The translations under genes were made by a program, and so were the position numbers. Source: Hymenochaete sp. R1 (Eukaryota; Basidiomycota; Agaricomycetes; Hymenochaetales; Hymenochaetaceae). Taken from it: a stretch of DNA of 64,000 nucleotides. The DNA lies in assembly GCA_019400425.1 (NCBI GenBank), contig JAFREE010000075.1, positions 1-64,000 on the forward strand, given 5' to 3'. A model generated the notes under the pieces. That model worked only from the letters and a program-made list of their open reading frames with translations. It searched no databases and was not told where the DNA came from. Positions 25,392 through 37,363 of this stretch are shown here, one piece after another; position 1 is the first letter of the stretch; the number at the start of each line of letters is the position of its first letter.

Positions 25392-26584
25392 CTAAACTAG
25401 GGGACTTACGATCTCATACGGTGCTTGTACAAGCTTTTCTCTACAGTGTTCTGCATTGCGCTCAGGCGAAGAAAGAAGTCTAGCTACACTATAATAATGT
25501 AAGAAGCAATATCATTGATGTCATACTCGACGCACCCAGTCAACGGAGAACTCAAGACAAAAGTAATGCGATACGATCTACTTTGAGGAAGATATGTGTC
25601 ACCCAAGGCAGGAACCATTACAGCTCTGTCGGCGGTATCGAAATTTGCAGCTTCGCCATCGACGCCGACCATTTTTGTTACTAGCTGCACCGTAATTAAG
25701 ACAGCGATCTGTTTAGAAGCACAGATTTTTGCGAGAACCGTTCTGATTTGGTCAAGTATGCCTGCTCTTGCAGTTCGAGATAGATTCGCTGCTTGGAAGA
25801 GAAAGGATAAAGTGTTGAAAACAATAAGTGTTACCTATTTAATCTTTCAGTAAGGGGTCTAATCATCGTACGCGCTACAAACATTAGGATGTGCCTCAAT
25901 GTAGTTATGAAAGTCGTGCATGAACACTATGAGATTTGTTAACGATAAGCAACGCACGTATCGAAGCTTTTCAAGCGATCCTTTACGCAATTTAACTCAA
26001 TCAGCATGTTCATGACTTGAATGATGAATGAGGCTCGCCTTTCAAGCCTTGAGTCAAGATTGGGAGCATACCCATATTTTGGCAGTCTGGTCGAAGTCAG
26101 TAATTGCATTAGATAATATCATAGTACCGACCTAAGAAGACAATTTCGGTTCCAGAGTCCAGCGCATCCTTTGCAACTTCAAGAGCAATCTTTTCTTTGG
26201 GACTGCCAGGAGGACCGCTGAGCTCGAGTACCGCCCCCCGACGTAGACCTTCACCATCTAAGAGAGTATTCACAGGACCAGCGATATGGAAAATCGAACG
26301 GGAGGCATCGAGTATTGTCGCAGCCACCTGACTTTGAGGGGGCGGTTTTGGTGCAGCTGCTCTGAGAATTTCGTCGCAGTCGGAAATTGTGAGCTTCAGG
26401 TCTGAATGAATGTCCGATGCTTCAGGGCTAAGAATACTCTCTAAAAGGGAGGAAACAGCATACCTTCGGCAAGCTCATCGACAGAAAGTGATTTAATATC
26501 GTCAACCGAATGAAAACCGGCTCGTTGGAGAGCGGTAAGATGAGCTTTAGATAGAGAAAGCGAAGAAAGTGGTCGCCGAAACAT
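25392..26584 (-). CDS. RAD51-family recombination paralogue (RAD51C-like)
   Basis: Spliced reading from 26584 gives an N-terminal helix-hairpin-helix-like region (LTALQRAGFHSVDDIKSLS), as in RAD51C, then the RecA-type core. The expected Walker A reads GPPGSPKEK, so the usual GK[T/S] has become PKE; the lysine remains but the glycine and the hydroxyl residue are lost. Walker B-like sequence is LTNLIVFMHD. The end of the core has ILDQIRTVLAKICASKQIAV and VPALGDTYLPQSRSYRI, both diagnostic of RAD51 paralogues. Such proteins help load RAD51 on single-stranded DNA during homologous recombination. The loss of a canonical Walker A suggests weak or no ATP hydrolysis by this subunit, which is inference. 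The last exon join (donor GTGCGT near 25535, acceptor near 25494) was chosen to keep the frame to the stop at 25392-25394. Confidence 0.8.
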
Positions 26585-26909
26585 CGCAAAAATTAAGATG
26601 GACGTGAACGTGGAGAGTTAGATGCGCGCAATAACTCCGATCGGGGAATTCCGAGTGAAGGTGCCTTCACGGACGACGAGCTCCGACTTGTGTTCTTATT
26701 TTATTTCCTCAGCGCGACTAGCCTGAACGTGATCATGGAATTATCTAATTTATAAATTCCTGAAAATTAAAGTACGATGCTGCTACTGACACACAATCAC
26801 GTATCTGAGCTTTGAGGTTACCCGGGGTGAGTACGAGGATAATAGATTTCCTAATGATCTCTAAGCACGGAAATGGCGCCTACTCCAAAATAAGGGTTAC
26901 CATCAGAGA
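26585..26909. other. Gap between RAD51 paralogue start and FMT1 stop
   Basis: About 325 bp. Must hold the RAD51 paralogue promoter and the FMT1 3' UTR. No other feature seen. Confidence 0.5.
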
Positions 26910-28369
26910 TCAAGTGGTAAGTCCGACTTTCATCACTTTATTATTCAACCACTGTGGCCAAACACCCTTCCACCATTCTTGCGCTGAAAGCTGCCTCTTA
27001 TCTTGCGATTGTAGCACCGGAATGTGCACGAAGCTGTCGTGTGCACACCGTATTGCAACCATACGCGTCGTCGGATCGAACGTCGCCTCTCCGGATTCAC
27101 GAAGAGCGAGCAAGGGCCTAGATAAGCCTGGGTCGGTCGCCCTCAGTGAATAGGGTTGGGGTCCGAATAGATGCAGCTCTTTAGCTGACGGGAGTAACGT
27201 TGTGAGAGGTTTCTGAGATGACGGTCGATGGTCAGCAACGCTACCGTTAGAATGGTGGGCTGGAAGGGCTTACCTGGTGTCCAATGGCACGGTTCATACG
27301 AGCAACCTTATTGGCATCCCATGTAGTGAAGTCAATCATCGCCGTTTCTCGAGTAATGAAGGGTGCGCGTGTAGCCTGACTGTCATCTTGAGGTTCCGCA
27401 ACAGCCTGCAAGCAGCATCAGATCTAATGCGATAGTTCATGGACGGAAAACTTACTTCTCCTTTCAGCATCTTTCTCAGAACGGATACAAGAAGTCTTCC
27501 TCCTTCGAGACCCGCCAGATCTCTCAGATCAGAGTAGCATGCATTTTCTGGTATCGGCTATGATAGTAGCAATGAGTTACCGTATGCTGAAAAAAGTACA
27601 GGCCACGCACCAACCGGTTTCGTTCCCATATCTCTCCCACGTCGGCACCGAGTCTCTTTTCTTTCATTTCCAATATGCAGACACCGGTTTCTTTTCTCCC
27701 ATCTGCAAGGGCATGTTGAATTGGCGCAGGTCCACGGTAGAGGGGCAATAAGGACGGATGGACGTTAAGCCTCCTCGAGGGCGAGAAATAGTTCAAAACA
27801 TGGTCTGGAATCATGCGACCGAATGAAGCGGTTATGATTACGGAATTAGACAGTTGAGAGGGATGACGAAATCGAGATGGAGGCTGCAAATTGGTCTAGC
27901 ATTGTTTTCGCCGTCGGGGAGAGATGCCACATACCTGCCATTCCCGAAAAGCAGGTTTCCTTGGTGGTATGTATTCAGTTTCAAGCTTGAACTCGGTAGC
28001 TTTGAGCTTCAAAGGAGCTGCACAGAGAAAGAATGTGAGATGTGATGTCTCATCGTTGAGGTCAACTCACAAACAGACAATTTAGAACCACCACGTCCAA
28101 CCTTTTCATCCGGATGTGTCACCACTGCTATGTCGTTCCACACATCTTCCTAACAGTAAAACGTGAGATGCAAATTGAGATTATTGTATTTCTGACCCAC
28201 CAGATCCAGCGTACAGCTGTTCAAGGACAGCGACCGAGAATTCGTCTCTGCCCAAAAAAAGAATGTTGAATCGGTCTGAAGGGGAGCTTAGGTATCGTGT
28301 GCCCGTGCACTTAAAAGCGTGTCTTCGAGTGATCCATCGCCGTATTCGGGATGTAGGAAGAATGTTCAT
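26910..28369 (-). CDS. FMT1: Mitochondrial methionyl-tRNA formyltransferase
   Basis: The enzyme uses 10-formyl-THF to formylate initiator Met-tRNA for mitochondrial translation. The start at 28369 is followed by an arginine-rich, presumably cleaved mitochondrial targeting sequence (ILPTSRIRRWITRR). Family marks are FNILFLGRDEFSVAVL (folate-binding Rossmann start), VVTHPDEKVGRGGSKL, SVIITASFGRMIP, the catalytic block LNVHPSLLPLYRGPAPIQ, and the C-terminal tRNA-binding domain with ITRETAMIDFTTWDA and a final block with WWKGVWPQW. At least five short introns are needed; for example the first exon joins to DVWNDIAVV using an acceptor AG just before that codon. The stop lies at 26910-26912. Confidence 0.92.
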
Positions 28370-28716
28370 GAATGAAGATGAAATTCATTCAATCATTGAA
28401 AAGGACGTCGACAGTTGCAGCTGCTGGAAAAAATCACGTGGGTTGAAGATTCCTGTCCTATCTAGTACTCTCCTTTCGCCCGGAATTGTACACCAATCTC
28501 CGCAGTTCTCTTTCCTTTTAGATGTGATATGAATAGACATGCAGAAATTTATGGTACATTAACGTAGCTCGTGTAAAAGTATCAATTTAAATGGTACGTT
28601 CGTAAGACCGGAGAAATTGTTGTACAACAGCAGATGAAAGTTCCCATGTAAACGCCCGTAAACGAAAGAGAGAAAAGGAAAGAAAAGGATTAGAAGCAGA
28701 GAGGTGATCCAGATAC
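28370..28716. other. Gap between FMT1 start and transporter stop
   Basis: About 350 bp with no gene seen. Should contain the FMT1 promoter and the transporter 3' UTR. Confidence 0.5.
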
Positions 28717-30713
28717 TTACACGGAACAGACCTGATACGAATCGCTCCCCTTCTCGTCCACGAGATGGTCCTCGCGAATATCATGACCTGCAGCCATCAC
28801 CTTCTTCACAATGTCATCGCCGTCAAAGATGGCAGCAGTCTCTTCAAGCGACCGGTTCTTCGTCTCAACAATGTAGAAGTAGCAGTAAACGAGTTCAGCG
28901 AAGATCCAACAACAGTAGACAACCTAGAAGGGAGCGAGACGTGTCAATAAAAGCTATAGAAGAGTATAAATTGAATGCAAACATAGTATTTCCACCCAAT
29001 AGCATCGAGTGCGATTGGGTTGACGTATTGGTTGAAGATGAGGGAGAGGGAGATTGCAAAGTTGAAAACAGTAAATCCTTTAGCTCTGATGGGGTACGGT
29101 AAGATCTCAATCGTATATGATACAATAAGCGGCGAGAAGGCGATGCTAAATCGAGAACGTTAACGTCGAAAAAAAAGCAATCTAATGAAGAAAACGCACT
29201 CGTATGCTGCATAGAACAAGAAAATGAATGCAATGACGGCGTGAGCAGCATTTTCATCTCCGGTTTTCGCGAAGTGCCCGGCACAGGCGGTCTGCAACGT
29301 GAAAAACACGAGCATTCCGACGCACGAAGAAATAAATAGTATTCGACGACCAATACGCTCGCAAAGGGCCGACGCCAACAAAGCGAAAAACAAGTTCCAT
29401 ATTTGCAGGATACCGTTGATGAGGAGCTGGGTCGTGGGGTCCGTAATGCCGATTGTATCGAAGACTTTGTTAAGATAGTATGATACAAGGCCATTACCGG
29501 ACCATTGCGAAAAGAAAGCAATGGCAATGATGACGGCAAGACGCCTGCGATTGCCTTTGGTCGCGATGAGTGACTTCCAGCCTACATTCTTGGTTACGTT
29601 GCGATCAAGATCGATGGCGGACTTAATTTCCTCGAATTCGTATTGTACCAAGGGGTGCGTTCTAAATTTGAAGTAAGAATGAACATCCACTTATTTAGAA
29701 ACAGTCTGTGTCAACTTACTGGTCACCATCCGCATGGTAATAGGCAAGGGTGCGGAGTGCTTGGGTGTCTCGTCCCTTTGATATGAGGAAACGAGGCGAC
29801 TCTGGTGCGAACCAAATAAGGCCAATTTGTAGGACTGAAGGGAGGCCCTGCAAAGCGGAGGGCACTCTCCATGCCCACGAATTGTCGATTTTGAAGGTTC
29901 CGAAGGTTGTCCACGCTGCAACAATAGCCCCAGTGTACCTTATAGGCACGTCAGGCGGTCATATTCGGGGATATAGATACATATTCTTACCAAAGAGAGT
30001 TATACGTTGAAGTGAGTTGCGCTCGATATGTCGGATAAGATATTTCTGAAACAAGCAATGGTGCACCTAAGAACAAACGGGAAAAAAACTGAGTCAATAA
30101 CGGCATTAAGTTGAAGAATCAGCAGAAAAAATGTTGACGAACCGCAGGCTGCAAACGTCAAGCCAAACCCAATGAGGAAACGAGCGCCAATGAACATATT
30201 GACGTTTTGCGAGGCGGTCTGCAGAACAGTAGCGCCCACCATGATTGTGGCACCGATGAAGATTGCAGCCCTACGTCCGAGTCCGTCCGATACATACGGA
30301 GCGAAAGGGTAACCCGCCAGACCACCGATATTTTGAATGGCATTGAGAAGACCGAGCATGCCGCCCGTCGGGTTGTTGAAAGAATCTTCCCATTGAGTGA
30401 GGGATTGGAGTCCGTTCATCATACTTCCGTCGTAACCATTTGTGGACGATGTAATGAGGCTAGAAGGAAGAGATGGGCGTCACATTCATCATGTTCAAGT
30501 AGATTAACAAGCAACTGAGTACAAATCGACTCACAAAAGCAGAATCCACGCATTGAGACAAATCAACCTGTAAAAACAAGATTAGCGAAGGCAAGGGAAA
30601 TGGAAGTCAGTCCGAAAATCGTACCTCCAGTTGTTATACCACTTGCGGTTCGGGTCCAACAAATGGACGTAACCGCCCTGCTCTCCGGCTACGATAGCTG
30701 GTCCTCCCGCCAT
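28717..30713 (-). CDS. MFS sugar transporter
   Basis: The gene encodes a twelve-helix major facilitator superfamily transporter of the sugar porter family, expected in the plasma membrane. It starts at 30713 (MAGGPAIVAGEQGG) and is spliced through several short introns. Visible family signatures are NGYDGSMMNGLQ after the first helix, DGLGRRAAIF (loop 2-3), ESPRFLISKGRD at the end of the first six helices, ERIGRRILF (loop 8-9) and the terminal VETKNRSLEETAAIF. Charged C-terminal tail follows and ends at 28717-28719. Several fungal sugar porters with this N-terminal pattern take up disaccharides or hexoses; the substrate cannot be read from sequence. A divergent intergenic region of about 2.1 kb separates it from the F-box gene. 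Confidence 0.92.
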
Positions 30714-32231
30714 TACGGATGAGGGGATTGAGTCGATCGAACGGAGGTAGAAGCTCGTGGAGAGAAGGGAAGGAGGAGGGGAGAAGGAGTGCGGGTAACT
30801 GAAAAAGACGAGTTTTCGCTACCATTTTATGGCAGTTAGAAGTACCGAGGGCGAGAAGTTGTAGAAGTCATCCATCTATTTGGACGAAATCAAACAAAAC
30901 AGGGGGCAATAGAACTATCGGTGATCGCAGAAGGTCAGCAGATGCTGAATTTCCCCGAAGACTATTGTCGGCCCGCTGTCCAAGACATTGCCACCAGCGA
31001 GACGATCAAGACGTTTTACTTTTAATAACAACGTAAAGGCGAACCCATTTCCCTAAAAGCTAGAGAAACATTGCAAACTTACTTGAGCAACAAGGGATTG
31101 AGTCTTGCTACTAGAACTAGACATCTGTGAAGTTGCAGTAGTTTGAACAGCGTAAGTACGGTCCGCGACAGGCCGATGGCCGGGAAGAGACAGCCGATGA
31201 ACAGAGCGCTGAGGTTGGCCGTTCCTGGATAATACAATCCCCGTGGGCTGATCTGGAAAACGGAGAAACTTCGGAGCTTTTGTCTCCTTTCCCCACAAAA
31301 GAATGTTCCACACATGGACGAACAAACAAGCCCCAGTCCTCAAAAAGGTTATCGCGGCGCCCTGACTCGTCGCGCGCAGGAGAAAGGAGGTACGCTCCAA
31401 AGTCTAATGAAGGAAATGGTAGGGATTTAGAAGAAAGCGCCGGCCCTCTTGGCGACTAGTCGCCTGCATCCCGCTTTAATGGCCGTACTCGGAGTTACCA
31501 ATTGCGACAGCTACAAAAAATCAGCATTATTCTCGCTTTATTCCGAAACGTATTGTTTAACGCCAACAACATATTGAAGTATTTAATGTACTGTGCAATT
31601 CTCCGACGTGCCTGGACTGCAAAAGGCCTAAGTGGATGATCGTTGACCCAAGCTTCATACTGGAGTCAGCTCTGCTAAAACAAAAATTGATCAGATCTCT
31701 TTGACCAAGCTACGAAGATTTGATTAGCCGAAGTGGTTGCGAACTTTGCAGTATCTCACCGGAAAGTAATCAAAGTGAACTATCTGAGTTCTAGGGCACA
31801 TTTCAATGCACGCGGCCGCCTTGCATTACCTCTGTCAAGCCAAGGAACAGGTCGTGAAGCCAACAGAGCACAAAATTATTGCGCTGGTTCGGGCTGCCCC
31901 TGACGGCGTTTATTTGAGGTTGTACAAGAAGGGTATACGATTGGCGCGGAATTCTGTCGGTAGGCCAACGTACAACGTAGAACTAACGAGATTAGAGGAA
32001 GAAGAGGAAGAAGATTGACTCGGAGCAAAGCAACCTGAGTTAAGCATAAGAGCGACTTCGGTATGCAAGTTTCTCGCTCCGACAGCAAAGTGCTACACTT
32101 CGGAAGTGCAGCTTCATTGGCGCCAACAAAGGTATTAATAGTAGTGTACCGTCCAATTTCTTACCAGACTCGACGTACTATAGTGTTGCCCTAGCTTGAC
32201 CTTGAAGGTATGAAACATGGAGAAAAAATTG

Positions 32232-32270
<39 letters not shown>

Positions 32271-32827
32271 TAGAGGTGAGAAAGTATCATGTGACTAAAA
32301 TAGGATCCCGTGATTCACAGATCGGCATCTATTCTTCCACTCTTCGCGTTCTGTCCCGCAGCACTCATCTCATTCTTCTTGATTCAAACCGACCTTCTAC
32401 CTCTGCATTGCCTTCTCAATCTCGACGAACAGCGGAAGCACTTAAACAAGTCAATATATCTTGCAGAACCGCGTTGAAGCAAGAGGTATGTATCTCCCAA
32501 TGTTTGCCAAGAGAATGCACACGCCGCACCTCAAACGCCCAAGAGGCGCCCGAGAAAATCGCCTTCGTTGAGCCTCCAGATAACCCGCTGACATTATTCA
32601 CAGGTCCTACTTTTACAACAACTTCGGGATCTGTTGAAAGGGCTCCTTGTCACGGCTCGTATCTGCGCTCGCTTCCCGTTGGCGTCCTCATTTGCGGTTC
32701 ATAGCCCGAGACAGTGAGGAACAACTGATGTTTGGTGTTTGAGGTATAAGTCTTTTGATTTATTCAGACCCCATCGAGCTCACCCATTCTGATCTCGCAG
32801 AGCTCGCAGTCGGTGCTTTAGGCAACA
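30714..32827. other. Long region between transporter and F-box gene
   Basis: About 2.1 kb with no supported gene. It holds the transporter promoter and probably a long 5' leader of the F-box gene. Short frames such as 31806-32018 (plus) and 31053-31400 (minus) have no motif. A (GA)n tract lies at 32235-32267. Confidence 0.4.
32235..32267. repeat. (GA)n microsatellite
   Basis: About 33 bases of AG dinucleotide repeat upstream of the F-box gene. Confidence 0.95.
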
Positions 32828-34404
32828 ATGAGATCCGTGACTTGGGATTGGACGCCGTTCGAGGATGCACTATCTCCGGTAGAGTTGACGGATGACGAAG
32901 ATGAAGTCAATCATCTGATAATGTACGTCAATAGTATACTCTGCTCTTATCGCGCTCACCAGCCTGTGTCAGTGACCCTCGTCCGAAGCTGATGGAAGTG
33001 ACTGAAATCGAACAAAACATCGCCAAGCTCGAAGCCGAGTTAACGGAATTGAAGCTTAAACGCACCAAGGTCCTTTCAGACCATTCTCTTATCAGGTCAA
33101 TCCCACCAGAAATTCTGAGCCGGATATTCGAACTCGGCGTGCACTCAAATAATCAACTAGTTTGCGTTATATCCCTGGTAGCACATCATTGGCGTGAAGT
33201 TGCTCTCGCAACGCCTGCACTATGGTCATACATTCGCCTCGACAGCGACTGGAACTATCGACGATCGGTCGAATTCTTGCGCAAAGTTAAGATTTATCTG
33301 AAGCGTTCTCAATCAGCGAAGATTCTCGTCGATCTGGACCTTCGTTTCTGCGAGTCGCTGGAAGAAGCACAAACCATCATGACCACACTTAAGCCGCACC
33401 TTTCGCGCTGTTATTCCTTCAGGATAAGCGCATCGGATTACTCATGGATGGAAATCGTTGCTAAGTATACAGAAGACATGAGGAACTCACTAGAACAGAT
33501 TTTTCTGTGCGTCGAACCAGAAGAGGTTGATGGTGCTGCTCCCATTCCGATGCTGAAAGGCGTTTATGCGCAATTGACTTCGGTCGTGCTCGAGCAAACA
33601 CCTCTTGCATGCATCTTTTCAAAAGCTCATGCACCCCAGCTCAGACGCTTAAGCATTGTGCGCCATCCGCGCTACAATACCAATCAACGCATACGAATAC
33701 CTCTGCGCGAATACCTCGACGCACTGACAGCGTCGGAAGCACCAATCGACTATGTGCATCTTCAGTCAGTCTACTTCCATTTAGATGGGTCGGAAAGCCT
33801 TTTCCAGCACCCACAAGACGCCATCGCAACACGAATATGGAATCTCACCAACCTCGTTTTTTCGCACCTCGATGCAACGCACATGATTCTTTTCATAGAC
33901 GCCGTCAACCTCCCGTCTCTCGTCCGTATCGCTGTCCAGATGGATAGTGGCCACGAGGGGGAGAATGTGAGCTGGGTCGAGCATCTCGGCTTAGCGTCCC
34001 AAGCAGGTCGACTCCCGTCTCTTCGGCATCTTGAAATGCGCTCTTGCTTGACAGAAGACGCCGTACTAGGCCAACTCGTTGGGGCGTTCCACCGTCTACC
34101 ACAAATCACCGCACTTGGGATTGCTACGCCTCCATCCGGTATTGTAGGCACCAGGTTTTTCAACGCGCTGGCTGCGACGCCTGGTACTTCGTGTTCATGG
34201 CTACTCCCGCGCTTACAAGTGCTGAGCCTGTTTGGGTGTCGTGATGTGACTGGGCACGAGGTTTTGCGAGTCGTGCACGCTCGGCGTTCTCGTCAGGACG
34301 TCAAATCTATAAAAATGGTTCGCCTCGTGCCCCAGTACCCTCTGGATCCGGACATCCTTGATGAATTAAGGGAAAACCTAGATGAGCTACGACTTATGCG
34401 CTAA
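32828..34404 (+). CDS. F-box protein, 508 aa
   Basis: Two exons (32828-32922 and 32973-34404) give 508 residues. A short acidic N-terminus and a small coiled coil (about residues 40-66, EIEQNIAKLEAELTELKL) precede an F-box at about residues 71-120 (SIPPEILSRIFELG ... WREVALATPALWSYI). The rest looks like degenerate leucine-rich repeats (LPSLRHLEMRSC, LLPRLQVLSLFGCRDVTG). F-box proteins are substrate adaptors of SCF ubiquitin ligases; this arrangement, with coiled coil then F-box then weak LRRs, is one of the large, fast-evolving families of Agaricomycetes. The target is unknown. The start in the first exon is preferred because the intron joins it in frame; an internal ATG at 32992 is the alternative. 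Confidence 0.88.
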
Positions 34405-34658
34405 GTGTCATTTAGCTCGCTTTTCCTTTTCACCGCCTTACTTTATCTTGTCTCATTTTCCGAGTATATTTTTCTCCTTAATCCAATATCTACTCAAGCT
34501 CTTGTGCGACTTACAAGGATTCTTCTTTCTGACTGTATGCCATCTTCTCTCCCAAGTCGTTTAACTCCATTGCATATGCTTTTCTTGAACGCTGTAAATA
34601 CACTGCTCTCCTGGACCCCACATAAATGTAAATGTACTCGCAATATAAGTCGATCTTA

Positions 34659-36183
34659 TCAAACGTTTGACGCTTTCTTTGGGTTCCCCAACCAGTAAGT
34701 ACCGTTCGGCCATTCATATTCCGCAATGCTATTCTCGTGCATTTCGATGCTATAACCTTCATCCGCACTGTTCGGCACATTGTACCGTCCCCTTGAGTTG
34801 ATACTGCACGGGTTCAAGAAGTGTTCGTGCAGATGGTCGACGAACTCCAGCACATTTGTCTCCATGCTCCCCGAAACAGCAATATAATCGATGAGCGAAA
34901 GATGAATCACATACTCGCACAATCCAACCCCACCTGCATGAGGACACACCGGTACACCAAACTTCGCCGCCATCAACAGCACACTCAGAACCTCGCTCAC
35001 CCCAGCCAACCGGCAACTATCAATTTGAACCACATCTATCGCGTTTGCCTGTAGAAGCTGTTTAAATATGATACGATTGTGTGCGTGCTCGCCTGTCGCG
35101 ACGCCAATTCCGTACGGCTGGAGCGCTTTCTTCACCATCGCATGCCCCAGAATGTCGTCAGGCGCTGTTGGCTCCTCAATGAACCACGGCTTGATTTCCG
35201 CCAGAGATTGGACGTAGTCAATCGCCTCAGGAGCATCCCACACCTGGTTTGCATCAATCATGAGCACTGCACCCAATGGACCCGCGTTCTTGCCTTTCAA
35301 CTGCGGGCTGTCAGGATCACGGCGTTGTGCACCCTTGGGAAGATACTGGGGGTCGTCGATGACGGAGCGGATAATTTTTCCGCGTCTAAGATCAGCCATA
35401 CGGTCCGCGCCGACTTTCATTTTGAAGTGGTTGAAGCCGGCTTGAACGGCTTCGCGCGTTAGCCGGGCAACTTTTTCGTCTGAGTAGCCTAGCCAGCCCG
35501 CACTAGTGACGTACGCGGGGTATCCCGCCTCCCGTACGATTTTTTCTCTTTCCTCTTTCCCGGCCCTTTTCTCTTCTAGCATTTTCAACGCTTCCTCCGG
35601 TGTAATGGCGTCTGTGATATACCTGAACGCTGTCGCAGAAACAAGTTCCTGGGGAGAAAAGTCCACGATCAACTTCCAAAGCGGCTTCTTGCGAGATTTC
35701 GCGAACATATCCCAAAGAGCGTTATCCACCGCTCCCGTTGCAATATGTATCACTCCTTTCTCTGGACCGATCCAGCGGAGCTGCGGGTCAGCTAAGAGAA
35801 AGTCCCAAGTCTTGCCCATGTTCGAGAACAGTGACTCGATCTCCTTGCCAATGAGACGCCTAGCTACCTCTTCGATGGCTTTGCAGACCTGGTCCAAAAG
35901 CTCGTGAGAAATTAAATTGGAAGATGCAAGGGCCACAGACGTACGATTTCGTTGCCTCGTCCGATGGTAAACGTCATGCCATGCCCAGTCAAACTTGAGT
36001 TGGTGTACAAAGAGACATACGCCGATGAATAGTCGCATTCCGTATTCCTAAATTTCTCTATAAGTGGTAATTTCATAGGCAAGCTCGCGATACGTACATT
36101 GCATCAGTGCCATCACCAGAGAGGGATGTCGGAAAGCGAACATCATGCGTCTCGAAGCGCACAATCTTGACGGGCCCAGACAT
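34659..36183 (-). CDS. Enolase-superfamily sugar-acid dehydratase (L-fuconate dehydratase-like, ENOSF1-like)
   Basis: The protein matches the ENOSF1/L-fuconate dehydratase branch of the mandelate racemase group. The first exon begins at 36183 with KIVRFETHDVRFPTSLSG, then two introns lead through NTECDYSSAYV and GHGMTFTIGRGNEIV. The C-terminal exon is long. Family residues seen are the K-x-K base pair in FKMKVGAD, metal ligands in MIDANQVWD, FIEEPTAPDD and GVATGEHAHN, and the general base in CPHAGGVGLCE. These enzymes dehydrate six-carbon sugar acids to 2-keto-3-deoxy acids in the cytosol (mitochondria for some animal forms). The exact substrate cannot be inferred from sequence alone. The gene is tail to tail with the F-box gene (254 bp apart). 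Confidence 0.92.
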
Positions 36184-37363
36184 TGTGTCCTATGCTTAGA
36201 GCGACCGCGGTAAGTCGCCTCAGAGAGAGATTACGGGGGGACTGACTCTAAAAGAGGTAGGATAACTTCAGTAAGGGAGTTGTGAGGGATCGGTCGACGT
36301 TCAGTATATGCTTTCTTTTAAGCGTCATTTGCAGACGGGCGGGCCGCCCTCCCGGCCCGTCTATTCCGCCCTCCCGAGATTCGGACATGGGATGATTCGA
36401 ATGGGCTAAAGGCCGATCAAAGGCGTCCAGCCATAATACTCCGGGACGTGCAATATCTTGGGAGAAACAAGAGTTTTGGGCCCTGTTTGTTAACATAGGT
36501 CAACGTCAACTTTGTTACCGAACAAGACCTTAGTCGTTTACATAAACTGACTTGGTTTATCTCTGACGTTGAGAGAACTTACTCTTATGTTTTTTTTTTC
36601 TTGCTCAATGAAACTGCCATACACTGGCAGAGTTGCTTCAATGCTTAATATGTCATCGTGGAGGCGGGGAGAAATTTTGCGGGATAGTAAGGGAGAAAGG
36701 AAGAGAAGCGGAGCTGAGCGACTGTCTTTCGCGCGCGAATTGCTTAGTCATCGTACTGCGTCTGAACGCCATCGGAACTTTGAATTAAAAAAATCGCGGC
36801 TCACCACCATGATCATGAATGTCCATGTTTTCCGGCCTCCCCATCCATTCTCGGAGAATTATTTACCGCCAGATGAGTCTCTTTCGCTCCCGGATTTGGC
36901 CTCCGTCAGGTGTCGCCGGTACGCTCGACTTCCTAAACTTCCTCTCAGATCCAGATCCTGCAAAGTGGTATTCGAGGTAAAAGCGTTTACCAGTCATTCC
37001 CCGCACTCGACGCCGTTTTAATCCCTCATGCAGCATTCTCAGGAACATTATATTATAACTGGATGAGCCAAGGCTATTAAGCGATGGTCAATACAGCAAA
37101 GGACCTCTGACGGGGCCCGCGTACCCGGTTTGTCGTTCCTAGATGGGACGAACGCAATGTTGGTAGACGACGTCACTGTATGCGCAAGGCCGATTTATAG
37201 TGCCTCTGCTGTCGCACAGTAGGCCAGCTGCAAACTCCAGTTTCTCTATAAAGGCCCTGCGCGATAAATGAATTAGGTCAAACTACATTGCTTACAGCCC
37301 TACCACAATCTCCTTCACAATCTCCATCGTATTTTAAATCCCAAGTTCAGTTTCCTACGTATA
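36184..37363. other. Intergenic between dehydratase and small coiled-coil gene
   Basis: About 1.2 kb. Divergent promoters are expected. A GC-rich imperfect inverted repeat lies at 36334-36361 (GACGGGC...GGCCCGTC). No gene supported; the 36569-37021 plus frame has no motif. Confidence 0.5.
37247..37254 (+). promoter_or_regulatory. TATA box candidate of the small coiled-coil gene
   Basis: TATAAAGG stands 110 bp before the ATG at 37364, a suitable distance for a fungal core promoter. Confidence 0.5.

Noticed and set aside
31806..32018. 70-codon frame with acidic tail
   Set aside because: No motif and no splice partner; acidic run can come from GA-rich DNA.
33771..34163. Minus frame within the F-box gene
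   Set aside because: Shadow of the conserved F-box coding frame on the other strand.
36334..36361. GC-rich inverted repeat as a regulator or terminator site
   Set aside because: Stem is imperfect and no known fungal site matches; only noted under the intergenic region.
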